Shown: positions 24,983 to 35,130 of the stretch, in pieces
Layout: every line of letters begins with the position of its first letter
Numbering within the stretch: the first letter of the stretch is position 1
DNA from: UPXZ01 sp964568675
GTDB lineage: Bacteria > Bacteroidota > Bacteroidia > Bacteroidales > Paludibacteraceae
Length of the DNA stretch: 64,000 nt
Assembly: GCA_964568675.1 (NCBI GenBank)
Contig: CAZMQV010000004.1
Span: 1 to 64,000, forward strand
Direction of reading: 5' to 3'
Notes under the pieces: model-generated
Told to the model about the DNA's origin: nothing
Database searches by the model: none
What the model saw: only the letters and a program-made list of their open reading frames with translations
Made by a program: the position numbers and the translations under genes

Positions 24983-27900
24983 CTACTTTACTCTTTTATG
25001 TTTCGCGGCAAATGCAGTAGGAGTTTCGCCATATTCTTTTTTAAAGGCGTTTGTAAAATAGGGTTGGCTTTCAATGCCGATTTGGTCCATAATTTCACGC
25101 ATGGTCATATCCTCTTCAATGAGCAGACGCGCTGCTTTTTTGAGTTTATAACTTAAGATAAATTCAATGATGGACATATCTGTCATCGTTTTAACTTTCC
25201 GATAGAGTTTGCTCCGGCTCATTGACATTTCTGAAGCAATAAAATTAACGTCCATTTCGGGCTGCGTAAGATTGGTGTCAATTACTTTCACAAACTCCTG
25301 AATAAACTCGGAATCACGCTCATTTGCCGATAGTTCGGCGCTGTCGGCAAAGTGGTTTTTTGCATAATAGTCTTTCAACTGTTGTCGCTGACGAAAGATA
25401 TTCTGAATATTGCTCTTAAGCAATTCGAGTGCAATCGGTTTTTCGAAATAAAGATCGGCACCGGTATCAGTTCCTTCAAGTTTGCTCTCAACGCTGGTTT
25501 TGGCAGTGAGCAACACTATCGGGATATGTGATGTTTCCACATTGGTTTTCACCTCGCGACATAGCGTGATGCCATCTTTTCGAGGCATCATTATATCACT
25601 AATTATCAAGTCGATCACACGGTTTTCTAATACTTTTGTCGCCTCCACCCCATCGGCAGCTTCTATCACATCAAAATCTTCGGACAAATAATCCGCAGTA
25701 ATTTGACGCAACTCTTCATTATCCTCAACAAACAGGATTTTTTTCTTCATTTTTTGCGGCACATCTCCTTCCAGTTTTAGCTTGGGGGCAGTTTCAGCCT
25801 CGTTCTCCAACACATTATTCTCATTTAATGCTGTTGAGATACCATTATCATCAATAGCGAAATTTGAAGCATCATAAATATCACTATTTGATGACAAACA
25901 GACTACCATTTCGGTACCTTTACCTCGCTCGCTATATATGGTTACAGTGCCACGATGCAAAAGAACCAAGCTTTTGACCAGCGCCAAACCCACGCCGGTT
26001 CCCAGATGTGAATCCAGATTATTTGTTTTCACTTTGTAGAATCGCTCGAAAACGGTAGCTATCGTATCTTTAGATATTCCCACACCATTATCGCGTACCG
26101 AGATTGAGAAAAATGGCTTTGGAATAAATTCGCCCATCACCGTGTAACTGTTTTCAATATTCGACACATAAGGTGAAGTATGAGTTTCTATAGTTATTTC
26201 ACCGCCTTCGTTGGTATATTTAAAGGCGTTGTTCAGCAAATTCATTACAATTTTCTCCACCACATTTCTGTCAATACAGACATTCGAAGGTAAACTTTCA
26301 TCGGTTATAACATTGAATTGAATATTCTTCTGACTTGCAAAATCAGAGAAATCAGCGGCAAGTTTTTTCACCAGCGTATTGACATCGGTGGTGTGTAATT
26401 CGAGTTTCATTTTATCGCTCTGCACTGTTCGGAAATCCATCAATTCGTTAACAAGGTTGAGCAAACGACGTGCATTGTTGTTCAGTGTCTGATAATAATA
26501 CTCTTTCAAGCCTTCGGCACGAAGCCTTTCGAGCGAAGCAAGAATGAGCGTGAGCGGCGTGCGGAAATCATGTGAGATATTCGTAAAGAAGGTAAGTTGC
26601 GCCTGGTGAATTTCTTCTTTTTTCTCTTTCTCAACATTTTCGCGGTAAAGCTTCAACTCCAAATTCTTTTTACGTTGATAGTCGCGCCAGAAATAGCGGA
26701 ACAAGAATGCAAGAATTACAAAATAAAGCAAATATGCAGGCCAGCTCGCCCAGGGAGCCGGTCGGCGAATAATTTTCAAAATAGTGGGATTTTCACTCCA
26801 CACTCCATCGCTATTTGTAGCCAACACTTCAAAGTAGTATGTTCCTGCGGGAATTTTTGAGTAGAAAGCCGCACGATTCGTGGCATCAGTTTCAATCCAG
26901 CGATCGTCATATCCTCGCAGTCGGTATTTGAAATACACTTTCTGGGGATTCAGATAATTGTCTGAAGAAAACTTTAATCCAAAATTATCCTGAGTATATT
27001 TAAGTTTAACTACAGTTTGATTTCGTCTAACATACGAATTTAACTTAACAGGCTTGTAATCAATAAGAAATTCTGACACAACCACTCTGGGCTTGAAATT
27101 ACTTTTGGATAATTCTTTCGGATTTATAATTGTAAATCCATTGGTACCACCGAAATAGAGTTTTCCGTCGAGCCCGCGCATGGTTGCCAACGGATAGAAA
27201 AGCCTGCCTTGAATGCCATCATATTCATTGAAGTGAAACAACTCTTTGGAGTTAATATTATAGGAAACAAGCCCATTGTCAGTGCCCATCCACAAAACGC
27301 CTTCGTTGTCGTAACTGATGTTGTAAATTGTTGATATCGTATGTTGAAGAATTTCGAGATGTTGCGTTAGCTTAGATGTTGCGGGGTCATAACAAAGCAG
27401 TCCGTTGCCAATGGTTCCAATCCATAGTTTACCGGAGTCGTCAAGGCAAAAAGCATTAAAATTAAGGAACTTACCCGGCATTAACTTAACATCAATCAGT
27501 TTTCGATGGCGAACATCCATCCGATAAATACTCTTCTTTGTCAAAATCCAGAGTTGATTACCCGCAGCTCGAAGCATATCAAAAATATAGCCATTATTTG
27601 TGCCTCCGGAGAAATCGAAATGAGATAGTTTCATTGTATTGAAATCGTAATACGAAAATTCAATTTTCTCCCGTTGATAGGCTATCCAAAGACCTGAGTC
27701 AGCTTCAAGCACCAATTTTCGGATATTGTCCACCTTCAAGTTGTTGTTGTCGTTTGAGTTGAACATACGTTGCGATTGGCCGGATTTCAGATCCACCCGG
27801 TCAATTCCGCCGCTGAAGGTACCTATCCACATGTTTCGGTTTTTGTCCACCACCAATGACTTGATGTTGTTCGAAGTTATCCCGGTTGCATTTTTTTCTT

Positions 27901-29056
27901 TTGTAAAATAATCAAATTTTCCTGTGCTTTTACTCAAGCGGTTGATACCACCACCTTCCGTACCTATCCAAATGAAATCACCATCCTCGGCAAAGGCGCT
28001 CACCGGGGCATGATTAAGGCTGTTTGGTTTGGGCGTATAAGTTTTAAAAGAACGTTTCTCATCGAGGTTCACATAATTCACTCCTCCTGAATAAGTACCA
28101 ATCCAGATGTTTCGTTGCCGATCTTCGCCAATTGCCCATACCGAATTATTCATCAAGCTAAATTCATCTCCTTCGGCATGACTATAGTGCTTCATTTCTT
28201 TTGAATTCGGATTATAGACATAAAGACCGTTAATGGTTCCAATCCATATATTTCCGAACTTATCGAACAGATATGCGCGTTTAAGAATCGTATTAAAATC
28301 GCCCGGAATAATCTGTTTTTCTTCAACACCAAAGTTAGTCAAGTCCAGTTTGTAGAGCGTGGCAGGCTCGGTAAGGATCCACATCTTGCCTTTTGACGCG
28401 TATGTTGCCAATACTTTTTTATCAGTTTCGGGTAGTCGAGCGCACAAAGTCAAATCATTCTTTAACGGATTGTAACGTAACACACGGCCGTAATTGCTCA
28501 ACATATAAAAATTATCGTTGTACGAACAGTTTATCCCGCCAAGATAGTTAGGAACTTTACCTTCGCAACGCACAGAATCACTTTCGAATGTTTTAGCATT
28601 AAGCACCGACCATTTTGAATTTTCGCGCACCCACAAATTGTTCTTAGGATCTAAAAAAATATCCGATACGTTCGTTTTTCCAATCAGCGAAAACCGGTCT
28701 TGATTGCGGTTGTACTCAAAAAGCCCGTTATTGGTATTTACATAGAATTTTCCATTATCGCCCATTGCAATCTCCAGAAAACGCCATTCCTTGCTCGAGT
28801 TTATCTCTGTAAAGTACCGGCTGTGTCGTTTATACTCGTATCCGTCGTAGCGATAAAGCTCATTCTCGATCAGAATCCAGATAAAGCCCTCACTATCCTG
28901 CTGGATTCCTTTCACTCCGTCGTAAGAAAAACCACCCGGAGGCGACATGGCTCGAAACTTGTATTGAGCATACAATGCATTATTTCCTAATAATAGAAAA
29001 GTGAATAGAATAAGTGAAAGAATTTTTCGTTTCATTATTTCAAGTTTATGTTTCAT
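24983..29056 (-). CDS. Hybrid two-component system regulator (HTCS)
   Basis: The 1357-residue protein joins a periplasmic sensor, a histidine kinase, a receiver and a DNA-binding domain. In order: a signal or N-terminal anchor (to about residue 31); two seven-bladed beta-propellers of Reg_prop repeats (NIWIGTYSGG, NMWIGTFSGG, KLWIGTIGNG); a Y_Y_Y domain (about 690-755); a membrane helix (about 766-785); HisKA with His829 in NISHDFRTP; HATPase; receiver with Asp1154 in ISDIMMPRKDG; and an AraC-type helix-turn-helix at the C-terminus. Such proteins sense an oligosaccharide and activate the PUL. It is located between the lyase and the periplasmic glycosidases. A second in-frame Met (residue 8) could be the true start. 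Confidence 0.95.
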   Translation of the reverse strand: MKHKLEIMKRKILSLILFTFLLLGNNALYAQYKFRAMSPPGGFSYDGVKGIQQDSEGFIWILIENELYRYDGYEYKRHSRYFTEINSSKEWRFLEIAMGDNGKFYVNTNNGLFEYNRNQDRFSLIGKTNVSDIFLDPKNNLWVRENSKWSVLNAKTFESDSVRCEGKVPNYLGGINCSYNDNFYMLSNYGRVLRYNPLKNDLTLCARLPETDKKVLATYASKGKMWILTEPATLYKLDLTNFGVEEKQIIPGDFNTILKRAYLFDKFGNIWIGTINGLYVYNPNSKEMKHYSHAEGDEFSLMNNSVWAIGEDRQRNIWIGTYSGGVNYVNLDEKRSFKTYTPKPNSLNHAPVSAFAEDGDFIWIGTEGGGINRLSKSTGKFDYFTKEKNATGITSNNIKSLVVDKNRNMWIGTFSGGIDRVDLKSGQSQRMFNSNDNNNLKVDNIRKLVLEADSGLWIAYQREKIEFSYYDFNTMKLSHFDFSGGTNNGYIFDMLRAAGNQLWILTKKSIYRMDVRHRKLIDVKLMPGKFLNFNAFCLDDSGKLWIGTIGNGLLCYDPATSKLTQHLEILQHTISTIYNISYDNEGVLWMGTDNGLVSYNINSKELFHFNEYDGIQGRLFYPLATMRGLDGKLYFGGTNGFTIINPKELSKSNFKPRVVVSEFLIDYKPVKLNSYVRRNQTVVKLKYTQDNFGLKFSSDNYLNPQKVYFKYRLRGYDDRWIETDATNRAAFYSKIPAGTYYFEVLATNSDGVWSENPTILKIIRRPAPWASWPAYLLYFVILAFLFRYFWRDYQRKKNLELKLYRENVEKEKKEEIHQAQLTFFTNISHDFRTPLTLILASLERLRAEGLKEYYYQTLNNNARRLLNLVNELMDFRTVQSDKMKLELHTTDVNTLVKKLAADFSDFASQKNIQFNVITDESLPSNVCIDRNVVEKIVMNLLNNAFKYTNEGGEITIETHTSPYVSNIENSYTVMGEFIPKPFFSISVRDNGVGISKDTIATVFERFYKVKTNNLDSHLGTGVGLALVKSLVLLHRGTVTIYSERGKGTEMVVCLSSNSDIYDASNFAIDDNGISTALNENNVLENEAETAPKLKLEGDVPQKMKKKILFVEDNEELRQITADYLSEDFDVIEAADGVEATKVLENRVIDLIISDIMMPRKDGITLCREVKTNVETSHIPIVLLTAKTSVESKLEGTDTGADLYFEKPIALELLKSNIQNIFRQRQQLKDYYAKNHFADSAELSANERDSEFIQEFVKVIDTNLTQPEMDVNFIASEMSMSRSKLYRKVKTMTDMSIIEFILSYKLKKAARLLIEEDMTMREIMDQIGIESQPYFTNAFKKEYGETPTAFAAKHKRVK

Positions 29057-29176
29057 CTACCTTTGAAGTCCATAAAGATACAATTTTATTTTATTATCTT
29101 AATGGCTATACTGTCGAATGATTATCAAGAACAAAGAGAACAATAGAGAATGGCAGTCAATGATGATTCGGAAAGT

Positions 29177-29223
29177 AAAAAAAGCCGAACCATGATTGTG
29201 TTTTCATTCAATCATGGTTCGGC
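29177..29223 (-). terminator. Strong intrinsic terminator after PL8 gene
   Basis: GCCGAACCATGATTG (29184-29198) and its perfect complement (29209-29223) form a 15-bp stem with a 10-base loop. On the minus strand seven T follow (complement of 29177-29183). It ends the transcript of the SusCD/lyase block, separating it from the HTCS gene. Confidence 0.9.
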
Positions 29224-29284
29224 ACAATTAATATAGTTCAAAAGAAATAAGCGTCATCCGTTATCGCTCGATTTTTCTGCAAAC

Positions 29285-32200
29285 TTAATTTACAATAGTT
29301 TTTAATAACGTCGAAATACCATTTTTTCTTACATCAATAAAATAAACTCCTTTATTCGACAAAGTCAATTCTGCCACAGTACCTACTGCCTTTGCCGAAG
29401 CCACTCGAACACCTGAAAGCGAAAAAACTGACAGTACCGCGTCTCGCAGTTCGTCATTCAGCCGTACGAATAAGGGTTCACCCGCTTTAGCAGGACAAGG
29501 ACTTAGACTTGCTTTCTGCTGCAAATCCTTTCGTTCAATTTCAGTAGGTACACCTACAAACTGATTCGTTCCAATATTAAATTCAGACACCTGAATGGTG
29601 TTGCTCGTTACAGCATCCCACGCTTCAATTAAAAACTTAACATAGCGATATTTCACCTTATTCGGCAAGTCTATCCGAATTTCAGTAGCATCTGTCGGGA
29701 TATTGAAATTAGTTACCACTGACTGATATTCGTCTAATTCCGCATCTTTCCCATAAAACGACGCTTTCGAAGCACGCAAAGAAGAGCTTGTGTTGTTGAA
29801 GTCGCGGTGGCGATAAAGAAGATATGTCATTTCATTCGACTGCTTCATGTCAATTTCAAACCAAGGTTTTACATCGGCAGGCACGGCGACACCTCCAAAG
29901 TTTTTTCCAGGTTTTACAAACAAAAAAGCCGACTGATTATCGCCATCGATGATATAATACGGCACATCGCCAGCAGGTGCGACAGCGGCATCGACCGGAC
30001 CCACCGACGAGGCAACAATTGTCCAATCCGAACGGTTTAACAATACATCTTTCCCAGTATAAAGTGGCAGGTTGTTATCTATCACAAACCGCCTTGAGCT
30101 ACCCTGGAATGGCGTGGCGACCTGATAAGTGATTAATCGTACATCCGTTACCGACGGAGTAGAGACAGCTAATTTTATTGGATTACTTCCATTTTGAGAA
30201 TCAGCTACATGCAAAACCGGTTTAGTTCCGGACAGACTCTTAATCATCATCACACAAGGCGCGTCAACTTCAAAAAACGCACCTTTAGTACTGATGCTCG
30301 CTGCACGGTAGAACACTACGCCAAGCATATCTAACTCGTTGTTGTAAACAGCCTGTACGGAGTCGTTATTAGCTACTATCTCGATAGACGAAGCATTGTA
30401 GCCAGCCGCCGCGTCAACATCAGCCACTCCTGGAACGACGATGTAGGCATAACCGGAGGCTTCCGGTTGCAAACCATGGTTGAAAGAGAGCGAAAACACA
30501 TCTTTACGAACCGTGTCATATTCTGGATAATTCGTATTTATATCCATCCAGTTTCCAACCTGCTCCTTTGCCGTCAAATCCAGCTTTCCTTTGTTGGGGA
30601 AATAGTATGCTACTTTGTTGTGGTATGCCCAATCAATATTATTGTCGAATGTGTAAGTACCGGATGACAACACAGATTGATTCCCATTTGACGAAACAGT
30701 TACATCACCTTTCAACAGGGTTTGATTGACAGTAGTATTAACATTGAAAGGCGCTGTAGATTTAATGCTATTGCCAAGGCAAACGAGTTCTTTATCAAAA
30801 AAGAAATATGCTTTATTGGCCGAAGAGCTGCTACCCGAATAATTTGTTCCATTGTAGGCGTCAGTGTATTTATAAACCGAAACGGAGTTTAAACTGTCGC
30901 TCACACCACCCACCATCGAAGAACTGCCAGCTAAAATATAGCTGTTTGCTTGTGGAATATCAACAAATTCAGCCGTAGTTGTTCCGGGTATTTTTGCCCA
31001 ATTCCACACCGGAAAAATATTGTAATATTCATCTCCATCAACAAAAATCCCGGTAGCTCCATCGGACATAAAATACTGTTTAATACCCTCACCATTATCT
31101 TTCAAGTATTCATTGCGAGCTGTACGCGACGACACCATGCGTAAATCGACAGAATAAGATGGCCGTTGATGCAAGGTGTAATCTGTTTTGAAATAATGCG
31201 TACTTTTTGCCGATAGACCAAAACTGGAAGGTTCTTCACCCTTGATTCTGGCTAACGCATCTTCGTAGAACTTCACGTTCGCAGGGTCAATCAACATCAT
31301 GCGTTGAATAATTGCATTTTTTCCAGCCCTACCAGTTACGCCAGGGCGTGTAACCGAGCGTCCGATAACGTTAAAAAAGATATTTCCACCTCTGAAAGCA
31401 CTTATGTACGTATCTTTCACCAAACTACTAAGAATTTTCTGCTTAGCAGCGGACAAGGCATAAGGCGAACCGGCTGCATAGCTTGCAGCTTTCGTTATTC
31501 CATCGAGAAAAACATCGCCATAAGCTCCAATGTGCAACTGACGACCGTGTTGTGTAAAGGAGTTGTCGTACTGAATCCCTTCACTCGACGCGGTATATTC
31601 TATTGGTGAATAGATGTATTCCAAAGCGGTTTGCAACAAATCACGGTCCTTTGTAAGACAAGCTCTATAAACCCAATGAAGCGCCACATCCACCCGATTA
31701 GCGCCTGCCTGCGCACCGGGATTTCCACCTTTATTTTTCAAACGTGCAATCGCGTTGTTCAACAAAGCTGAAGGTAGTTGCTCCGCGCCCTTGAATTGCA
31801 CCAACAACAAGAACAAGCCCATTCGTTGTGGTTCGCCTATTTCATTTTGATACCAATTGTTGGAAGATGGCGCTGCCGAAAGCCAGAATTGCAGCATCAA
31901 ATCGAGTTTCGTCTTCAACACGGCATCCTGAAAGTAGGCGCTACTTGAATATGTGTAAGCCAATGCCATTTCCAACATGCGATTGAGATGCACCATCGGA
32001 GGCCAATCCGTACGGTCTGTTGCAGCATAATTCACATCCGGGAATGAGCCATTTGACTGCAAGTTGGTAAGACTCAATCCTACTTTATTGTCAAGGTCGG
32101 CGACTAATGAAATTCTATCGGCATAAGCTTCGCTGATAATACGTTCGGTCATTACATCAAACACCGATTGACTTTCTACCACCACCTGGCATGTTGTCGT

Positions 32201-33787
32201 CAAGGAGGGATTTGACATTGCTTTTGCCGTGATTGTAGCAATCCCCACGCTTTTAGCTTTTACCATTCCATCCGAAGTTATTTCTGCCACATTCGTATTG
32301 TCGGACTCAAGCACAACATCGCGATTAATAACAAAAAGTGGTGAAAATTTTACATGGAGTTTTATTGATTCATTGATGAGTAAATAATGATTTGCTTGCT
32401 CGAAATTGATGGAGCTAACAGGCATAGCTTCACCTCTCGAAACGATGGAAACATCATACACCGTAGGGCTGGTGTAGCTTCCACGCATCCAAAGCAAATC
32501 GACAGCCCGTGGCAAAGGGGAATTAGCTACTTGAATAGGACGAATGTTTGCCTCGGTCGATGCCTGAGTAATAACTTCTGCCTGCGTCCAGGTCAAGCCC
32601 CCATCCGAAGTTTGATACTTATAGAGCTCAAAAACACCCGGATTTTCTTTTTTTGACAAATAAACCGTATTAGCGTCATTTACATCAAAACAAATACCAC
32701 CAGCTTGATATGAGTTGGTGTTGAAAATTTTACCACCAACGGTAGTATATTGAGCAATTTTAAGTCCGTCGCCTATATTAGCTATTGCATTGCTCACCCA
32801 TTGAGTTCCATTCCACAATGCAATCTTATAGGTATGATTAGAGCTTGAACCGGGATTAGTCGTGGCATTTACATTAACCCCATTAAAAGCATCGTAGAGT
32901 ATAGCCGGCTTTCCATCTACTATCGCAATATCATAAGCTATTGCCTTTTCTGATTCTGAAGAAGTGGCATACACCACATCGGGCGGAGTAGCATAAGTAA
33001 TCGCTCCTGCGTCAGCGCCCGATGCCTTCTGAAACTTCAGTCCCGAATTATTATCATTGACCGCTTTCAGATAATGAATTGTGCTATTATTGTACTTTAG
33101 CCCCGTACCCAACTGCGTAATAGCAATGTGAATATTGTGCGAATTATCTTGTTTGGCACACATTACAGGCACTTCTTCGCGTAGCGTATAGTTATTTCCA
33201 AATCCGGCGTCACCAAGAAATCCGGTACGTTTTGTACCTCCTGCCGACAAGGAGCCTGTTTTCCCGACAGCATTTTCACCTGCATAAAACGTATAGCCAA
33301 GGTTGTTTTTCGAGCGCCATAGCACCACTATATTGTCGCCCATCGCGAAAGCTAATGACTGACTGATGCCATAACCAGTTAAATTATCCGTTGAAAAACC
33401 CTGGGTAATATCTCCGGTAGTAGATGTAGATCGAAAACACTGCATATTAGTCTCCTGACCATTTTTGGAGGCAAATATCAAGACCTGACCACTTGCACGA
33501 ATAAGCAAAGTTGGTGAAGCTAAATCATCTATCCCATAACCCGAAGCTACGGTAGCCAATTTGACTTCATCGGAAACATGATCATAGGATGAAATTTGCA
33601 AACTTCCTGAATTTGTGATCCAGGAAAAAAATGTTTTTCCGTTATGATATATCGAAGCCGGCTGATTGCGTATAGCAAATGCACCATTCCCGGTAATTGG
33701 CACAATGACTTTTTCGGCTAAGCAAACGACACTAAGTGTCGCAAAAAGAAGTGTAACTAAAAAATTTTTTCTCATGGTTAATCTCAT
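29285..33787 (-). CDS. Secreted PL8 polysaccharide lyase with N-terminal BNR domain
   Basis: The 1500-residue protein carries, in order, a signal peptide (about 1-24), a BNR_4-type beta-propeller (about 25-440; SHNIHIAITQLGTG), a Big_2 domain (about 455-545), the PL8 alpha-toroid (about 545-850), PL8 beta-sandwich domains (about 860-1240), a discoidin-like module (about 1270-1420) and a T9SS sorting domain. PL8 catalytic residues appear intact: Asn near 643 in NNWYQNEIGEP, His747 and Tyr756 in FTQHGRQLHIGAYG, and Arg810 in VIGRSVTR. PL8 lyases cleave hyaluronan, chondroitin or xanthan-type polymers by beta-elimination beside a uronic acid. Specificity is not readable here. A terminator-like hairpin separates it from the gene upstream. 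Confidence 0.88.
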   Translation of the reverse strand: MRLTMRKNFLVTLLFATLSVVCLAEKVIVPITGNGAFAIRNQPASIYHNGKTFFSWITNSGSLQISSYDHVSDEVKLATVASGYGIDDLASPTLLIRASGQVLIFASKNGQETNMQCFRSTSTTGDITQGFSTDNLTGYGISQSLAFAMGDNIVVLWRSKNNLGYTFYAGENAVGKTGSLSAGGTKRTGFLGDAGFGNNYTLREEVPVMCAKQDNSHNIHIAITQLGTGLKYNNSTIHYLKAVNDNNSGLKFQKASGADAGAITYATPPDVVYATSSESEKAIAYDIAIVDGKPAILYDAFNGVNVNATTNPGSSSNHTYKIALWNGTQWVSNAIANIGDGLKIAQYTTVGGKIFNTNSYQAGGICFDVNDANTVYLSKKENPGVFELYKYQTSDGGLTWTQAEVITQASTEANIRPIQVANSPLPRAVDLLWMRGSYTSPTVYDVSIVSRGEAMPVSSINFEQANHYLLINESIKLHVKFSPLFVINRDVVLESDNTNVAEITSDGMVKAKSVGIATITAKAMSNPSLTTTCQVVVESQSVFDVMTERIISEAYADRISLVADLDNKVGLSLTNLQSNGSFPDVNYAATDRTDWPPMVHLNRMLEMALAYTYSSSAYFQDAVLKTKLDLMLQFWLSAAPSSNNWYQNEIGEPQRMGLFLLLVQFKGAEQLPSALLNNAIARLKNKGGNPGAQAGANRVDVALHWVYRACLTKDRDLLQTALEYIYSPIEYTASSEGIQYDNSFTQHGRQLHIGAYGDVFLDGITKAASYAAGSPYALSAAKQKILSSLVKDTYISAFRGGNIFFNVIGRSVTRPGVTGRAGKNAIIQRMMLIDPANVKFYEDALARIKGEEPSSFGLSAKSTHYFKTDYTLHQRPSYSVDLRMVSSRTARNEYLKDNGEGIKQYFMSDGATGIFVDGDEYYNIFPVWNWAKIPGTTTAEFVDIPQANSYILAGSSSMVGGVSDSLNSVSVYKYTDAYNGTNYSGSSSSANKAYFFFDKELVCLGNSIKSTAPFNVNTTVNQTLLKGDVTVSSNGNQSVLSSGTYTFDNNIDWAYHNKVAYYFPNKGKLDLTAKEQVGNWMDINTNYPEYDTVRKDVFSLSFNHGLQPEASGYAYIVVPGVADVDAAAGYNASSIEIVANNDSVQAVYNNELDMLGVVFYRAASISTKGAFFEVDAPCVMMIKSLSGTKPVLHVADSQNGSNPIKLAVSTPSVTDVRLITYQVATPFQGSSRRFVIDNNLPLYTGKDVLLNRSDWTIVASSVGPVDAAVAPAGDVPYYIIDGDNQSAFLFVKPGKNFGGVAVPADVKPWFEIDMKQSNEMTYLLYRHRDFNNTSSSLRASKASFYGKDAELDEYQSVVTNFNIPTDATEIRIDLPNKVKYRYVKFLIEAWDAVTSNTIQVSEFNIGTNQFVGVPTEIERKDLQQKASLSPCPAKAGEPLFVRLNDELRDAVLSVFSLSGVRVASAKAVGTVAELTLSNKGVYFIDVRKNGISTLLKTIVN

Positions 33788-33871
33788 TATATTACTCTTT
33801 TAAAAATAGATACAGAATTTATCTGGAAGAATATTATTGGATGTATTGCAAAACTGTATTCGAACAGATTC

Positions 33872-33908
33872 AAAAAAACAAGCGCTTAATTAACTACAAG
33901 CGCTTGTT
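33872..33908 (-). terminator. Intercistronic terminator upstream of PL8 gene
   Basis: AACAAGCGCTT (33877-33887) pairs with AAGCGCTTGTT (33898-33908) over 11 bases with a 10-base loop. On the minus strand a run of T follows (complement of 33872-33878). It lies just after the discoidin-like gene and could end or attenuate transcription before the lyase gene. Confidence 0.75.
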
Positions 33909-33919
33909 CAGAAAAAAAA

Positions 33920-34900
33920 CTACTTCACTACTAATTTGGTTATAAAACTTCCCTGGCTTGATTTAAGTTCAATAATATACATGCCGCTTTGGTTGATTTT
34001 TTGCTCTAACCGTTTTCCTCTTACAACCGACTCCGATACTTTCGAACCGGCAAGTGTGTAGATTGTCAAATAAGCTTTCTCCAATTCCAATTCGGAATGA
34101 ATTGTAAACATCTGACCGGGATCAACCACACTTGGATAAAGTTTTGCAGGAATAATTGCATTGTTTTTCACTCCACTCGAAGTTGACAGTCCAAGCCCAA
34201 ATTCGCCTACCTGCATGGATGAACCAGATGCTGCTCCATTTGTAGTGTACTTCGGATCATCTACCGCATAGTCGCCACCAACATAATTATCGCTCCATTT
34301 CACATACTTCACCCGAACATACTGGTAAGTTGACTTAGGCACCATGAGCATATATTCTTCGGGATCAGCTACAGTTTTTGAACCGGAATATCCTCCTGAA
34401 TTTGGTATCCACACAATTCCGTCTGTATTAATTTTCGTAAAATCATCTTCGTTTCCGGTATTGCTACCTTCGATATCCACTCCAAATACACGTAGATAAT
34501 TATATGTATTTGATCCACCAGCCGGATTTTTACCATCACGATGTCTCCATTTGATATAGTCAAAGGTTTTAGCAGACTTCATATCCACAGTGAACGAGGG
34601 CATTATGCCGGCGGGTTGAACAGGAATCACTTCAGCTCCATTTCCCGGACTGTATGTTTTTCCAGGTTTGATCAACGAAAGATAAGTGCCGGCATTACCA
34701 TCCAGCAAATCATTAGCAAATCCGGTAGTAAACTTCGATTCGGAAGCCATCCATCCATCCGGCACATGCGAGTAGCCTGTTCCGGTTTGAGTAGTTATCG
34801 TCCAATTGGCACGATCAATATCGATACCGTTTGATTCTTGCGCCATCACCAATGTAGCACCCAGCAACATTGAAAAAATAAAAGTAAATTTTCTTTTCAT
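33920..34900 (-). CDS. Stand-alone discoidin-like binding protein with T9SS domain
   Basis: The 326-residue product consists of a signal peptide (about 1-20), one discoidin (F5/8 type C)-like module (about 25-235) and a T9SS sorting domain (about 250-326; IPAKLYPSVVDPGQMF to ITKLVVK). The module shares NWTI, LIKPGKTYS, FTVDM, KWRHRDG, YVRVKYVKWSD and MQVGEFGLG with three neighbours (PL8, M60 and the surface lipoprotein). It has no catalytic domain, so it is probably a secreted, surface-anchored glycan-binding protein. It lies between M60 and PL8 in the same direction. Binding function is inferred. Confidence 0.8.
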   Translation of the reverse strand: MKRKFTFIFSMLLGATLVMAQESNGIDIDRANWTITTQTGTGYSHVPDGWMASESKFTTGFANDLLDGNAGTYLSLIKPGKTYSPGNGAEVIPVQPAGIMPSFTVDMKSAKTFDYIKWRHRDGKNPAGGSNTYNYLRVFGVDIEGSNTGNEDDFTKINTDGIVWIPNSGGYSGSKTVADPEEYMLMVPKSTYQYVRVKYVKWSDNYVGGDYAVDDPKYTTNGAASGSSMQVGEFGLGLSTSSGVKNNAIIPAKLYPSVVDPGQMFTIHSELELEKAYLTIYTLAGSKVSESVVRGKRLEQKINQSGMYIIELKSSQGSFITKLVVK

Positions 34901-35130
34901 GATAATAATTTTTTAAAAGATTGTTTTTTACAACTGATAGTTAGCTCTATATATTGGTTCAAAATATTGAAAACCGTTCCCTACATTCTCAAATAACATC
35001 TTACAAATGATACTTAAAAAATTCAATAAACTACTAACATTTATTTTGAAAAAACACAACAGAACTCTTAAACAATAAGACTTCTTTGATAAATGTCGGG
35101 ATACGGTTAGTCAAAATCAAAACTGATTTT
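34901..35130. other. Intercistronic gap between M60 and discoidin-like genes
   Basis: This 230-base gap is long for an operon. It contains a 7-bp hairpin (35113-35119 with 35124-35130) directly after the M60 stop codon, with only a short T tract on the minus strand, and otherwise A/T-rich sequence without a clear -7 box. Confidence 0.45.
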
